Notes under the pieces: generated by a model | What the model was told of the DNA's origin: nothing | Database searches by the model: none | What the model saw: the letters and a program-made list of their open reading frames with translations, nothing else | Shown: piece after piece, positions 52,601 through 64,000 of the stretch | Layout of the letters: each line of letters opens with the position of its first letter | Position numbering within the stretch: position 1 is the first letter of the stretch | Source: Posidonia oceanica | Lineage: Eukaryota; Streptophyta; Magnoliopsida; Alismatales; Posidoniaceae | Direction: 5' to 3' | Length of the DNA stretch: 64,000 bases | NCBI GenBank assembly: GCA_037176725.1 | Contig: JAZBRS010000011.1 | Location: forward strand, 9,936,001-10,000,000 | Position numbers and translations under genes: made by a program

Positions 52601-55484
52601 GGCCGGAGACGCATCGTCGGGCCGTGACGAGGTCTGGAGCAGACCGGAGAGAGTAGCGGAGCTCTGCAGAGCTGCTGGAGGCAGACCGGAGGAAGGCGGT
52701 GTCGACTATGGAAATGAAGGATGGGGCTGTGCTTCTGGAAGCTTCGCAGAGCTCGGACGATCGTCGGCGAGGGATTTCGGAGGCTGGAGCAGCGGTTCGC
52801 GCGCAGAGGTTGCCGGAGAAGACGAGTCAGCGGCTGCGTTGACTCCAGGCGACGGCTACTGGAAACCTATTCTAAGGGGTGGAGAAGCATGCAGGAAAGA
52901 AACCTAAGCTAATGGTGTGAAGTAGCACCTGATTTGACGTCCGGAGCGCTCCCTCGACGTAGGTGACTGCTACAGAAGTCGGTGAGGATGGTCCGGCTGC
53001 TGGAGGCATCTCGGCGGCAAGCGAGGGCTTGGATCTGCTCCACGTGTCGTTCCGAAGCTCGCTGAATACTTGGACGCATGTTCTGCAGACCGGCGGAAGA
53101 AGTGGCAATTTTGGGTGCACAGAAGTCGCTTGAGGTGAGGGTGGGATTGTGTTGCTCCTTAGGCTGATTGGAAGCGTCTGGTGGGCTTCTGGAGTTGGGG
53201 TGAGTGTTTCTAGAAGGTCAAATTGGGTCGTGGAGGCTTGAGGATGGAGTTTGCAGGTGTGGTGATTTTTGACCAGAAAGACGGGCAACTGTTTGTTGTG
53301 GTGGGTTTGAACTGTGGTGAGGGTGAAGGCTAAAGCTTGGGTGGTTTGGGAAGGTAGTATTCGGGTGAGTTGCTGGGTGGATTTTGGGGAGATTTGGTGG
53401 TCTGTGTAGTCGGGAATTTCGGAGTGGAGGGAGTTGGGTCTTTGTGGAGGCAGATGGAGGTATTTGGGGTGATTCAGGGATGATTCGGAGAGTGGAATGG
53501 GTGGAGGCGATTGCTGGATGTTTGGTGAGTTTGGGGGATGAAAATGGAAGGGATTTGAAGGGGCTTGCAGGTCTGGTTTCAGGGGAACGAAAGGAGAGAG
53601 AAGTTGTTGATTTTTGCAAAGGATGAGGAGAGAATTCTGGAGGCTTCTCACGCACACTCAGGCTCTCTCTTGGATGGCAAAAAGGTGGTGGAAGGAGGAG
53701 CTGAGTGCTGGCTTTATCAGGGCGGCTTGAAGGAGATGAGCGCGCTTGTGGAATTTGAAATCCACCGGCGCGAGGCTATTGGAGTTGATGGAGAGGAGTT
53801 CGGCGAGGCGATAGGTAGTAAATGCCTACTAGAAAAAGGGCTGAGAGAAGGGAGAGAAGAGAGGGAGTTGTAGGTGATCTGATGGAGAGGGAATTTCGGA
53901 TTCAAATGGGTGGAGGGAGCACTGTTGAGCTCGCGGGAGAACAAACAGAAGAGGAAGAAGAAGGAAGAAGAAAGAAGGAGGGAAGGGTGGAGGAGGAGGA
54001 TGCTGGCAGTGGGCCGAGCCTTGTGCGGAAGGAAAGAAAGAAAGAAAAAAAGAAAAGAAAGAGAGGAGGGAGAAGGCAGCGGGAGGATGGGTCGGACTGG
54101 GCCAAGGAGAAAAGAAAAAAATAGGAAAGAAAAGAAAAGAGAAAGAAAGAAGAGAAAAAAGGAACGGAAGAAAAGGAAGAAGAAAAATAAAAGATTTGAA
54201 AATATTTTTAAGTAGTTGTTTTTAAGTTAGAATTTTTAATTAGGTTCTTAAAAGATTGTTTTTTTTTAATTAGTTAATTAGGGTTGAGAGGGATTTTAGT
54301 TTTTGTTTAAGTTTTTAAGATTTTTTTTAAGTTTTCTTTAAATTGTTTTTTGATTTGGTTTTAAAGTTAAGTTTTTCTTGTTAAGCTTTTTCCTCTTTTT
54401 TCTTTTTAATTAAGTTTTTTAAGTTTTGATTGTTTTAGATTTGTTAATTGCTTTTTAATTACTTATCTTAGAGTTTTTTAATTGCTTCTTTTTCCTTTTC
54501 TTTTTTTTTTCTTTTTTTTAGGTTTTGCTTTATGTTATCTTTAAAAGGGCTTTTGCTTTTTTGTTTGTTTTGATTATATTTTTCTTTTGTTCATTTTTAA
54601 TAGCATTTTCTTCTTGTCTTTTTATATTTTTTGTTTTAGATTGCTTTCTTAGTTAGTTTTCTTTTAGTTGGTTTTAGTTAGGTTTTTCTTTTAATTGTTT
54701 GTTCAAGTTTTTAATTATTTCCTTTTTTAAGGTTATGATTTGTTTCTCTTTTGTTTCCCTTTTTAATTAGAGTTTTAAAGATTTTTAAAGGTTTAGTAGA
54801 AGAATGGAAAAGGAAAAGGAGAGAAAGAAGAAGAGAAAGAAATGGAGAAAGAAAGAAGAAAGAGAGGAGAGGGAGGAAAATAAATATTAGAAAATCAAGG
54901 GATAAGATAAAATAAAGTAAAAATACCAATAAAATACAGAAAAGAGTGATGCACAAGGTGGGCCCATTGCCACGTAAGGAAAGGAGAGAGAAGGGAGTGA
55001 AAAGAAGGAGAATTAGAGGGAGGATCGAGAGGAGAGAGAAAAGAATAATTTAGGAGAGAGAAAAGGATAATTTGGAGAAATGAAGGGGATAAAGGCCTAG
55101 AAATGAGGTGGGATTTGGTAAGTGTGTGACCTAGGGTTTCTAGTGTTGGACCTAGGGTTTGAAGTTTGATTTTGGAAGGTTTTGTGTGGGTTTTGGGGTG
55201 TAGAAAAAGGGTAGTTTTACTTAGGTTTTCTAGGGTTTTTGGGAGTGGTTTTGGTTTGAAGTTCTAAGGGTTTTTTGGTGGGTTTTCTAAGTTAGGAAGG
55301 ATGGGTTTTGCTATGATTTTTGGACGGTTTTTGGGTTTAGAAAGTGGGTGTGATTCTAGGTTTTGGTTTGGGCTTGATTTGAAGAGAAGGATGAAGAGAA
55401 AGGTGTAGTTTTGGATCTAAGTTTTGGTTTAGAAGCCACCAGAAGGATTCCATTGGTTCAGCCTGTCAAAATGGGGTGTCAACA
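49695..55484 (-). mobile_element. SL1: solo LTR of a Tat/Ogre-type element
   Basis: 5790 bases from TGTAGTAATCCC to GGGGTGTCAACA on the plus strand, i.e. one complete LTR in minus orientation, with no PBS, PPT or coding region beside it. CATGC is directly duplicated at 49690-49694 and 55485-55489. It shares with E1, and not with E2, the GTGCAC...GAGCTTTGGCA block near the LTR end. It contains A/T-rich and purine-rich stretches, and no recognisable gene. It probably arose by recombination between the two LTRs of a full element. Confidence 0.95.
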
Positions 55485-56953
55485 CATGCATGTGCTTAGC
55501 CCTCTTAGCTACTGTCCCTAAGTTTGCTTGGCTTTTTATCAAAGTTTTATGCAGGTTCTAAATGTCTGTGCCTTCCCTTGTGTTGTGCGTAGGTATTCCT
55601 TGCGTCCTACATTGGACACAGGTGTAGCTTGCGTCCTACACACTGGTTGTGCTTTTTTTCCTTGCATGCTTTGCGGATGCCCTCCTTTTTGGATTTTTAC
55701 TTGATCCCTGTATACATGCTTAGCCTATACCTGTTACAACCACTGATATGCATGCCTCTATGTTTTTTTATCAATTTGTATGCCATTTCGCTATGCATCT
55801 GTCTGCAGCTTGTTGGATGCAGAGTTCTTCAGCGTCCAGTGTTGGACGCTGTGTACTCTAGCATCCAACACCCTGCAATGTTTAAATCACGTTCTATGCT
55901 TACATCTTGCTCTGAAATCATTTTCGATTTGTTGCCTTGATTGCTCTGCATGCCATACATGTATTCTACTACTTCATTGCATTTGCATCGCATCCATGCA
56001 TTTAGAATGCATGATTTTCAACTACATGGTTTCTGCTGTTTGCCATCTGTCTGTGTTGGACGCTGTCTAGTCCTGCGTCCAACATTGGACGCAGGTCATA
56101 GCTGCGTCCGACACTTACAGTTGGCTGAATGTCGTTTTAAAGCGCCGATTTGGTTTTGCTTGTCGCTTCCCGCGTTTTATCGCTTTCAACACATGCTTTG
56201 ACTCCTGTGCATGCTGCCAGACCCCTGTTTGGTTTTGCACCTTGCATCGCCTGTTTTCCCTTGGCTTTTCCACCCATGTTTGCTTTCCCCTTTGCATGTC
56301 GACTTGCATTGCGTGGTTTTATCAGCGTTTTGTTTTATCGCCTGTATTTGCATTAGGATAGTGATGCTTACTGCCTAGAGTTCTCATGAACCAGGGTTCG
56401 CCTGGTTCGAAACACAGGTAGTGCTGCTGAGCACATAGGCTGCACGTTTAATTTCCCATGCATGACATTCAGGCATGTTAGGCATTAAAGCATGGCATAG
56501 CACTTATCACCCCTTGGGCGTACAGTTAATGGCAATCATTGCCGAAATTCCTACAAATGCAAGCATTTAGCCAAGAAAGACCGATTCCTCGGGCGTGTCA
56601 GGGGTGCCTAACACCTTCCCCGCACGTAACAGGAGTCATCCTTTCATTGGACCTGCAATGACCATTTTGCCCTCGTCCTTGGCACGAGTCAATCTTTTAC
56701 ATAGTATTGCATTCATCTGCTTGTTTTCTATGCTTTTCCTTGGTTTTCCTCGTCTTCCCGATAATTGACTAGGTGGCGACTCTATTTTGTCTTGTCTCCT
56801 TCTTTGATTTCTTCACTGATTTCCTGGTGTTTTCGAGTCGAGTTTTCTCTTTGGATTCACTGCTGACCGTGGTTTCCCCTCTCTCTCACGGCACGATCGC
56901 GCATGAGCTATGGCAGCGTGCGAGGCCCACCATGGTTGGGCGGGATGGTCACA
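55485..56953 (+). mobile_element. E3 5' LTR, segment right of SL1
   Basis: Continues the LTR from 49694. The end is placed at 56953 (GGTCACA), 5 bases before the PBS. The block at about 56360-56780 (GTGATGCTTACTGCC, TCTCATGAACCAGGGTTCG, ACACCTTCCCCGCACGTAAC) is shared with all other LTRs in the window, so E3 belongs to the same group but is strongly diverged. Confidence 0.8.
55575..56115 (+). repeat. GGACGCAG hairpins in E3 LTR, right group
   Basis: Three pairs of adjacent hairpins at about 55580-55636, 55812-55868 and 56055-56110, spaced by about 235 bases. Clear stems: TTGGACGC/GCGTCCAA and GGACGCAG/CTGCGTCC in the last pair, TGGATGC/GCGTCCA (one wobble) in the middle pair. Others carry one A-C mismatch of the kind left by C to T change. 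Confidence 0.72.
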
Positions 56954-56958
56954 GAAAG

Positions 56959-56975
56959 TGGTGACTCTGCTGGGA
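56959..56975 (+). promoter_or_regulatory. E3 primer-binding site, decayed
   Basis: TGGTGACTCTGCTGGGA differs from the E1/E2 PBS by two C to T changes and one missing G. Confidence 0.8.
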
Positions 56976-57873
56976 CATTCGGACTCCAGCTTTCATTTTG
57001 GCTTTTCGCTTGCATGGGTTTTCGCTTGTGCTTTCCTTGCCTTGCTTTACTGCTTGCTTTATGCCTATTTGCCCGCCTTACTGCTTACATTGCCTTTACT
57101 TGCTTTATTTACGCATTATACATGTTTAAATATTTTCTTGATACACTATACATGCCTTTTGAGTGGTAAATGCTTTGTTCTACACAATTGCTATGCCACC
57201 CCACATGCACATGCCATGCATATCTACCTTTTGACATGATGAGTGTTTTCCTCTTCACTATCATGTCCACATACACATGCACATACCATGCCCATGCCTT
57301 TTGTAGTGATTGTATGTTGTTTGCTTGCCATGTTTGGGTGTTTTTCTTCCCCGTTTTTGCATTAGGCCTAAGGACAACTAGATACTGGTTGCTTCCCCCT
57401 TAGCAATTAAAAATAGCAAGTAAAAGTCGAATCTAGGAGCAACTAGAGACGCCAACACACTTTCACCCCCTTTGGGTTAATAAAACATGCAAGATAAAAA
57501 ACTTTAATCATTTTGCATGAATCATCATATAGGGCATGCATCTTCTCATCTGAGTCTACCTATTAGTCTGAGAAGGACAGTCCTGGTCTCTTGTTCAACT
57601 ACTTTGGCATAGGGCGAGTCGATCGGTTTGTCCCCCCTTATCAGGGGTCAAGTCGGTGCTACTAGAGGGTATAGCCCATGCCTCGGCAGGGTTAAGGCCA
57701 CTACCGCGCCACCCGTTATACCTAAGCTTTGGCCAGTGTCTAAATGGGAGCCTTACTTTCTGATCGAATCGGTGACCCGTACACTTGTGAGTTCGAATTA
57801 GACAACCTACTAGGACACACTAGATTGGTGAAAGAGAGCATGCTAGAAAGCATACCATTTGCATGAATGCATC
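56976..57873 (+). other. E3 leader, segment left of SL2
   Basis: Matches the E1 leader in order, for example ATAGGGCATGCATC at about 57530 and GGTGACCCGTACAC at about 57770. Non-coding. Confidence 0.82.
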
Positions 57874-60800
57874 TGTAGTAATCCCAATCGGAATCAGGCT
57901 TACTATTAGCGGTGATTGATCCGAGGAAGAGGCTCAACTCGAAAACACTTAAAATCGAGGAGAAAAGAGGAAGATAAGACAAATCAGAGTCGCCACCAAG
58001 TCTATTAACGGAAGACGAGGAAAACCGAGGGAAATGCGTGGATTAAACACGCAAAACCAAGCAGGAAATGCAAAGCAAAGCAATGCAAAGAAAAACAAAT
58101 GCAAATGAATGCAAATGAGATGACTCTAGCCTAGGATAAGGGCGATATGGTCATTGCGGGCCAAAAGACTGGGCAAGGACTCCTGTTACGCGCGGGGAAG
58201 GTGTTAGGCACCCCCGACACGCCCGAGAATCGGTCTTTCTAGGCTTACGCTCGCATACGCAGGGAAATGCAGATTTGAATGCCTATGTGCCTATGAATGC
58301 CTAAATGAATGCTCAAGGTGTGCTCTAAGTGGAGAGATGTAAAGCAAGGAAGTAAACGTACTGTCTAAGTGCTCAGCTGCGCTGTCTGTGTTCCGAACCG
58401 GGCGAAACTCAGCTCGTGAGAACTCCAGGCAGTAAGCATCACAGCCCTATATGCAAATGCAAGCGAAAAAGCAAAACAACGGCAAAATCATGCAATGCGA
58501 TCGACATGCAAGGGAAAACGGCGTAAAACGTGCAAAACGAGGCAAGAAGCAAGAACGGCACGCAAAAATGGGCGAAAAGCAAGGCGGCACGCAAAAATGG
58601 GACGAGAAAATAGAATGGCACGCAAAACGATGCAAAAGGCAGCAGCGGGCACGCAAAACGGTGCCAAAACAAGGCGAGCGCGCGAAACGGCGCAAAAGAC
58701 AAAGCAGGTACGCAAAACAGTGCCAAAAGCAGCGAGATAAAAACCTCGGAAAAGCCATGCGAATGCAAATGCAAGGAAAAAGATTAGGAGAGGCAAAAGA
58801 GAAGCAAAACAGCACGTGTGTGAGAACAGACGCTGTTTAGGGCCACACAGAGTAGGTGTGAAGACCTACAAAGGGGAAGAGGAGCAAGTAGAGGGATTAC
58901 CATTTCTTTGTGACCGTTTCCCACTAAACCGTTCTACGATCTATCTCGCATGCTGCCTAAAGCTCGCGATGCGATCGGATCGTGGAAAAGGGGGAAGAAA
59001 GTCGCATTAAGTGGTGAATCTAGGGAAAACACAACACAAAACACTCAAGAGTACGTAAAACGGGGATTGGAGTTGACAGACAGAAAGGGGAGGTCCTATT
59101 CTACATGCTCAAAGAGACAGAAAGCGAAAACAGGGCAAATAATGCAAATGCCATGCAAATGAATGCAATGTAGGGGTTCAGGAGGACCTACCTGGAAATC
59201 CTGGAGCCTGATCTGAGATCTGCTTGGTCCATGCTGAAGAGCGCTTCGCTGGGGTCGTCTGGGTAGCTTATTTGAGAAGATCCAACGGCCGGATTGGAAG
59301 ATGTCGCAGCTTCAAGGCAGAGGGGCCAGAACAGGGGAGAAGAATAGATCTAAGTGTTCAGGAGGTCCTAGGGGTGTGCAAAAGGTCCTCCCAGGTGAAA
59401 GGGAGCTAAGGGGCTTTGGTGTGTGCAAAAGATGCTTAATGCAGGACTAGAATGGGTGCAAATGCATGCAAGAAGCAAGAAAAGACAAGTAGGAGAATTT
59501 TCAGAAAACTGGGAGTTCAAATGCTATTTTTTAAAAAGATGGGGTTTTAATGCAAAAGTTTGGAAAAGATGGGGCTTTCAGGTAGGGGTTTTGAAAAACA
59601 GGGGGGTTGCATGCAGTTTTGCAAAGGATCGGGATTGAAATGCAATTTTTAAAAGTGGGTATGCATTAGGGGAGGTTTTGAAAACATGTTGCAAGTCAGA
59701 ATGCAATTTTGAAAAACTCTAGGGTCTAAAATGCAATTTTTCCAGAAAAACAGGGTCTTATGGAGTCTGGGAATGCAAGTGGGGGACCTACATGCAATTT
59801 TGCAAACATGGGGGGCTAAAATGCAATTTCAGAGTCAAAACATGCATTTAAATGATTTTTATAAGGATGCAAGGGACCTATGTGTAATTTTCAAATCATG
59901 CAAGGTCAAAAATGCAATTTAATAAGCAAAATATGCACTGAAAACACTGACTGTGGACTGACATGCAATTTTCACAAAATGCAGGGTTGAAAATGCAATG
60001 CAATAAGCTAAAATGCATGTAGAATGATTACTGTGCATTTAAAAAGGACCTATATGCAAAAATGAAAAGACAAAGGGACAAATGTGCAATGCATCAACCA
60101 AAAATTAAAATTAAAACCTAAGTTCTACAGTGCATGGGATTAAGATGCAAAAACAGTAAAATACAGGGGTACAGAATGCAATATTATATGGTAAAGTTCA
60201 TGCATTTAAATTGAATGATTTACTGCAAAACCTATATGCAAAAATAAAAAACAGAAGGGCTAAACTTAAACTTTTTATAACTAGAAAGCACAGTAAAAGG
60301 ACTAAAGAGCAAATACAGAGAAACACAAATATTTAATGCAATTTAGCATGATTTCAGATCATAAACATAGTAGATTAAATGACATAAGGATCAAAACGCA
60401 AAATAAAGAAAACTTAGACTAAACATGCAATATTCACCAGCAAACTATATAAATGAAAAAAATAACTGCACAGTAATGGCCGACGGCCGTGAGCACTGTA
60501 GCAGCTAGCTGCCAGCGCTCGCGACCGCCGGCACGGGGTTGCTGGAGGTGCGCTGATCGGCGGGGGAGGTGCTCCCGGAACTGACGGAGGTCAGGCGGCG
60601 ATCGGCGGAGGACGACACGGCCTGGAACGCACCGGAGCGCTCGCCGGAGGTCTGCAGAACTTCAGGAGGTTCGTCTGGCCGTTCGACACTGCGACGCGGC
60701 GTTCTGATGGTCGGAGAACATTCCCGAGGTTCATGCGGAGCTCGGACGGTCGCTGGAGCCACGTTCCGCTGGCCGGAGCGACGTGACGTCCGGAAGAGTT

Positions 60801-63793
60801 CGCCAGAGAAGACGATCTGACCGGAGAGTGGCATCGGAGCAGGAGGGCCGGAAGCTTACTTCTAAAGGGCGGAGAAGCAGCAGGGGAAGAAGAGGAAGCT
60901 AAGGGTGTAGAGAATCACCTCTTTCCGCGTCTGAGTCGTCCTCCCGATGTCGGTGGCTTCAGCAGTCGCCGGTGGAGGTCGTCCGGTCGCTGCGGTAGTC
61001 GTCAGCTGCTCGCGAAGGCTGGAGCGGCTTCAGGACGTTCTTCCGGCGCTTCCCAGTCGGTTGGACAGAAGCTTCGGAGCTCAGGCGGCGATTCGGCACT
61101 TTTTGGGTTCAGAAAAGTAGCCGGAGGTCGGAGGAGTTGTTTGCTACTCGTCGGACCGGATGGGTGGTTCTGGATGACTGCTGGAGGTTCAGGGAGTGAT
61201 GCAGGATAGCTAGGTTGGCTTTCTGGAGAGTGTAGGTGGAGTTTGGAAGATGGTCGATTTTCTGGTCTGAAGGTGACACAGGTGTTTGTGGTGGCGTTCT
61301 TAGCTGGTGGTGAGGGAGAGGGCTGGAGGCCAGGTGCTTCTGGAAGGTGGAGGTTAGGTGAGTATCTGGGAGGAATTTGGGAGGAATCAGTGGACTGGAG
61401 TGAAGGGAATTCTGGAGTGGGTTGTGTTGGGTTTACAGTTGGAGTTTTAGGTGACGTTCAGGTGATTTGGGATGGTTTCAGTGGTGGAATGGCCGAGAAA
61501 TGGTGGAGGGAGAAGGCTGGTTTGCTGGGTGAGTTTGGGGGATCAGTTGGGAGAAGTTCTGAGGCTTGGACGGGGTTTGGGTTACTGGAAAAAGAGGAGA
61601 AGGATCTGCTGAAGATGGAGGAAGGAATTGGAGAAGGTCTGGGTGTGGGAATGCTGGGGAATTGGAGGGCTCCCTCCGGGATGCCAAGGAGGACACTCAG
61701 GCGCTCTCTTACTGCTCTCTCTTTCTGGAAATTGGAGGAGGCAGAGAGGAGGGTTGAGGTCGTTTTAGGTGGAGAAAATCTTAATGGAATGGGTCTCTGG
61801 TTCGCTAGCTGCTGGTTCTCTCTGATTGCTCACACTGATTGCCAACTGAAGCAGATCTCCCTCTGATGGAATGAATGGAAGCTTATATGAGGAGGAGCTG
61901 GCTGCTAGCGCGCTGCTGAATTTGAATTCAGTCGGCGGTCACTGCAGCAGACAGGAGACGGCGAGGCGACCGGCATTCAAAGCCTCCGGAAAAAACGCTG
62001 AGATGGAAGAGAGGCGGTGAGTTGCTGTAGGCTGACAAGATGGAAGCTTGAAATTTGAACGATGGAGGGAGCACTGCAGCTAGCTGGCCGTGGGAGAAAA
62101 CGGAGGAAAATGTAGAAGGTTGAGGAAGAAGAAGGGTGGAAGGCAGGCCGGGCCGCGGGCCGAAAGAAAGAAAAAAGAAAAGAAAGAAGGTGGACGGGCT
62201 GGATTGGGCCCAGCAAGGAAAAGGAAGAAAAGAAAAATGAGAAGAAAGAAAGAAAGAGAGGGAAAAGAGAGGAAATAAAATTAGAAAAAATAAATTAAAA
62301 ATAAGTAAAAATATTAGGGTGTTTGTGGTGTGAGTTAGGATTTTAATCAGATTTTTAATGACTGTTTTTAGGTTAATTAGTGTCGTTTAAAGGAGTTTTG
62401 GGCTTGATTAGGGTTTTAGGGTTTTATTTGTTTTTAATTCGTTTTCCACTTGATTAAGTGTTTGTTAAACCTTTTTAAATTGTTCTTTTAACTGTGTTTC
62501 TCTTGTTAAATACTTAGGATGTTAATTAGGATTTTTAAGATTTATTTTTAGGTTAATTAGAGTGGGTTTTGGGCTTTTAGTTCTAGTCTTTTATGTTTTT
62601 CTTTCTTAAGTCTTTTGAATTAGGTTTTTGGTTTTTTCATTTGTTAAGTTTTCTTGATGTTTTTTTAATTAGGTTTCTCTTGTCTGATTGAGTGTTTTTT
62701 AAGTCTTTTTAATGTGTTTCTTATTTTCTTTTTAATTAGGTTCTTAAATTGTTTTTCTTAGGTTTGTTAATGTTAAGCTTTTTTCTTTCATTAATTGTTT
62801 ATCCTAGTGTTTTTAATTGTTTTGCTTCTTTTTTAGAGTTTGTTTTTTTAATTATTTTGATAGGGTTTTCACTTTTGGTGAGTTTTGATTTTATTTTAGC
62901 TTTTTCCTTGATTTTTCAGTATTTTCTTTTGGTTTGTTTTGCATTTTTTAGTTTGCATGCTTGATTTCCTATTTTAGCTTGATTTAGTTAGGTTTAAGTT
63001 TTTAATTGCTTGTTTAACGTTTTTTAATTATTTTTCTTAGAGTTCTGGTTTGTTTCTTTTATGTTTTAGAGTTTTACAGATTTTTAGGGATTTTTATGGA
63101 TTTTAGCAAAAGAAAGAAAAGGAAAGGAGAAGGAGGAAGGAAATGGAAAAAGGGAGAAATAAAAGGAAAAGAGATGAGTTGGAGGAAAATGATTTTTTAA
63201 AATTCAGGGAAAAAGCTAAAAATGAAGTAAAAATAGGAATAAGATAGTGAAGGGATAGAAGCACAAAGAGGGCCCACAGCTAGGCAAGAAAAAGAGCAAG
63301 AGGGGGATGAAAGGAGAGATGATAATCAGGAGAGATAGAGGAGAGAGAAAATGATAATCTTGGAGAGAGAAAAGGATAATTAGGGCAAATGGAAAGCTTA
63401 GAGGTCTTGGAATGGGATGAAACTTGGGGAGTGGGTAGTCTAGCGTTTGAAGAGCTGGGTCTGAAGTTTTGGTTTGATTCTAAGAAGGTTTTGGAGGGGT
63501 TTTAAGGTGTAGAAAAAGGGTGGTTTCACCTAGGTTTTCTAGGGTTTTTGGGAATGGCCTAGGTTTGAGAGTTTCTAAGTTCTTGGGTAGGTTTGTTAAG
63601 TGGGTGTTGGTGGGTTTTCCTATGGATTTTGGTCAGGTTTTGAGCTTGGGAAGAGGGGTAAAGGCTTAGGTCAAGTTGGCTTGGTTTTGAAGGGTAAAGA
63701 AGAGGGTTAGGGTTTGGTTTGGTTTGGGTTTGAGTCCAGCAATCACCAGGAGGGCTCCAAGTGGTCCAAGCCTGTCAAGATGGGGTGCCAACA
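57874..63793 (-). mobile_element. SL2: solo LTR of a Tat/Ogre-type element
   Basis: 5920 bases from TGTAGTAATCCC to GGGGTGCCAACA on the plus strand, minus orientation, flanked by GCATC at 57869-57873 and 63794-63798. It follows the E2 LTR along most of its length (for example the purine-rich block 63100-63400 and 60480-61900) and lacks the extra block near the end found in E1 and SL1. No internal element sequence adjoins it. Confidence 0.95.
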
Positions 63794-64000
63794 GCATCCA
63801 TACCACCAATTAAAAATTTACATTTTTTCTTTCAGGTTCTAACACCTGTTTTGCCTTGTTTGCAACAGAGACCAGTGAGCGAGTTCCCTAGTCGGAGCTT
63901 GAGTGCTTTTCTTCACTGATGCCTCTATTGTGACACTTGTTTTTGACCCTCCTCTTCTAAGCTACTCGCCTTTGCGACTATAGCTCCCCCTAGGTGTCGT
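63794..64000 (+). other. E3 leader, segment right of SL2
   Basis: Resumes the leader at the position equivalent to about 4110 in E1 (GGTTCTAACACCTGTTTTG, GAGCGAGTTCCCTAG) and ends about 50 bases before the place where gag should start. The pre-gag hairpin is partly preserved (AGCTA...TAGCT, about 63959-63984). Confidence 0.85.

Noticed and set aside
53822..54215. Lys/Glu/Arg-rich frames in SL1 and similar places in SL2
   Set aside because: These are products of purine-rich microsatellite-like sequence in the LTR.

Overview
This window is entirely repeat DNA from a seed-plant nuclear genome. It is a stack of nested Ty3/gypsy LTR retrotransposons of the Tat/Ogre type, and I found no host gene, rRNA, tRNA or CRISPR array. 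The evidence is: LTRs of 5.0-5.9 kb starting TGT(A/T)GACACCCC; a primer-binding site TGGCGACTCCGCTGGGGA next to the 5' LTR; a gag/protease/reverse transcriptase/RNase H/second RNase H/integrase order with Tat-type motifs; 5-bp target-site duplications; and TTTAGGG-type sequence inside one LTR. The plant species cannot be named from this sequence. All coordinates were read by hand. Layout. E1 (+ strand) runs from before position 1 to 47510: partial 5' LTR 1-3011, PBS, leader, degenerate gag-pro-pol, extra ORF 39326-40528, hairpin array about 41019-41976, PPT, 3' LTR 42491-47510. E2 (- strand, 11322-35951) sits inside the pol gene of E1, between its two RNase H domains, with target duplication AATAC on both sides. 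The E2 LTRs are nearly identical (roughly 1% different or less by eye), so it moved recently, yet it has lost RT, both RNase H domains and the integrase zinc finger through one deletion of about 2.7 kb. After E1 comes the tail of a different LTR (47511-49076, ending GGGTCGTTACA). Then comes a third Tat-type element, E3 (+): LTR parts 49077-49694 and 55485-56953, PBS 56959-56975, and leader parts 56976-57873 and 63794-64000. E3 is split by two complete solo LTRs on the minus strand, SL1 (49695-55484, duplication CATGC) and SL2 (57874-63793, duplication GCATC). How it works together. E1 and E2 are diverged relatives with the same plan. Downstream of integrase, on the sense strand, each carries an extra gene for a protein of about 400 residues that resembles the plant mobile domain / DUF7745 group. 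Between that gene and the PPT, each has a long non-coding region built from many small hairpins. The most unusual observation is in that region. Dozens of hairpins share a loop of the type (U)CCnnAAAC, while their stems change with compensating substitutions on both arms (GATAG/CTATC, GACAG/CTGTC, GGTAG/CTACC, GATGA/TCATC, GATAAG/CTTATC). In E2, groups of three to four hairpins are enclosed by longer 9-12 bp branch stems, each with its own sequence, and these branches are separated by a second hairpin type, giving a tree-like layout. E1 shows the same plan with mostly different branch stems. Further inverted repeats shared by E1 and E2 occur before gag, after the extra gene, and across the PPT/3' LTR boundary.
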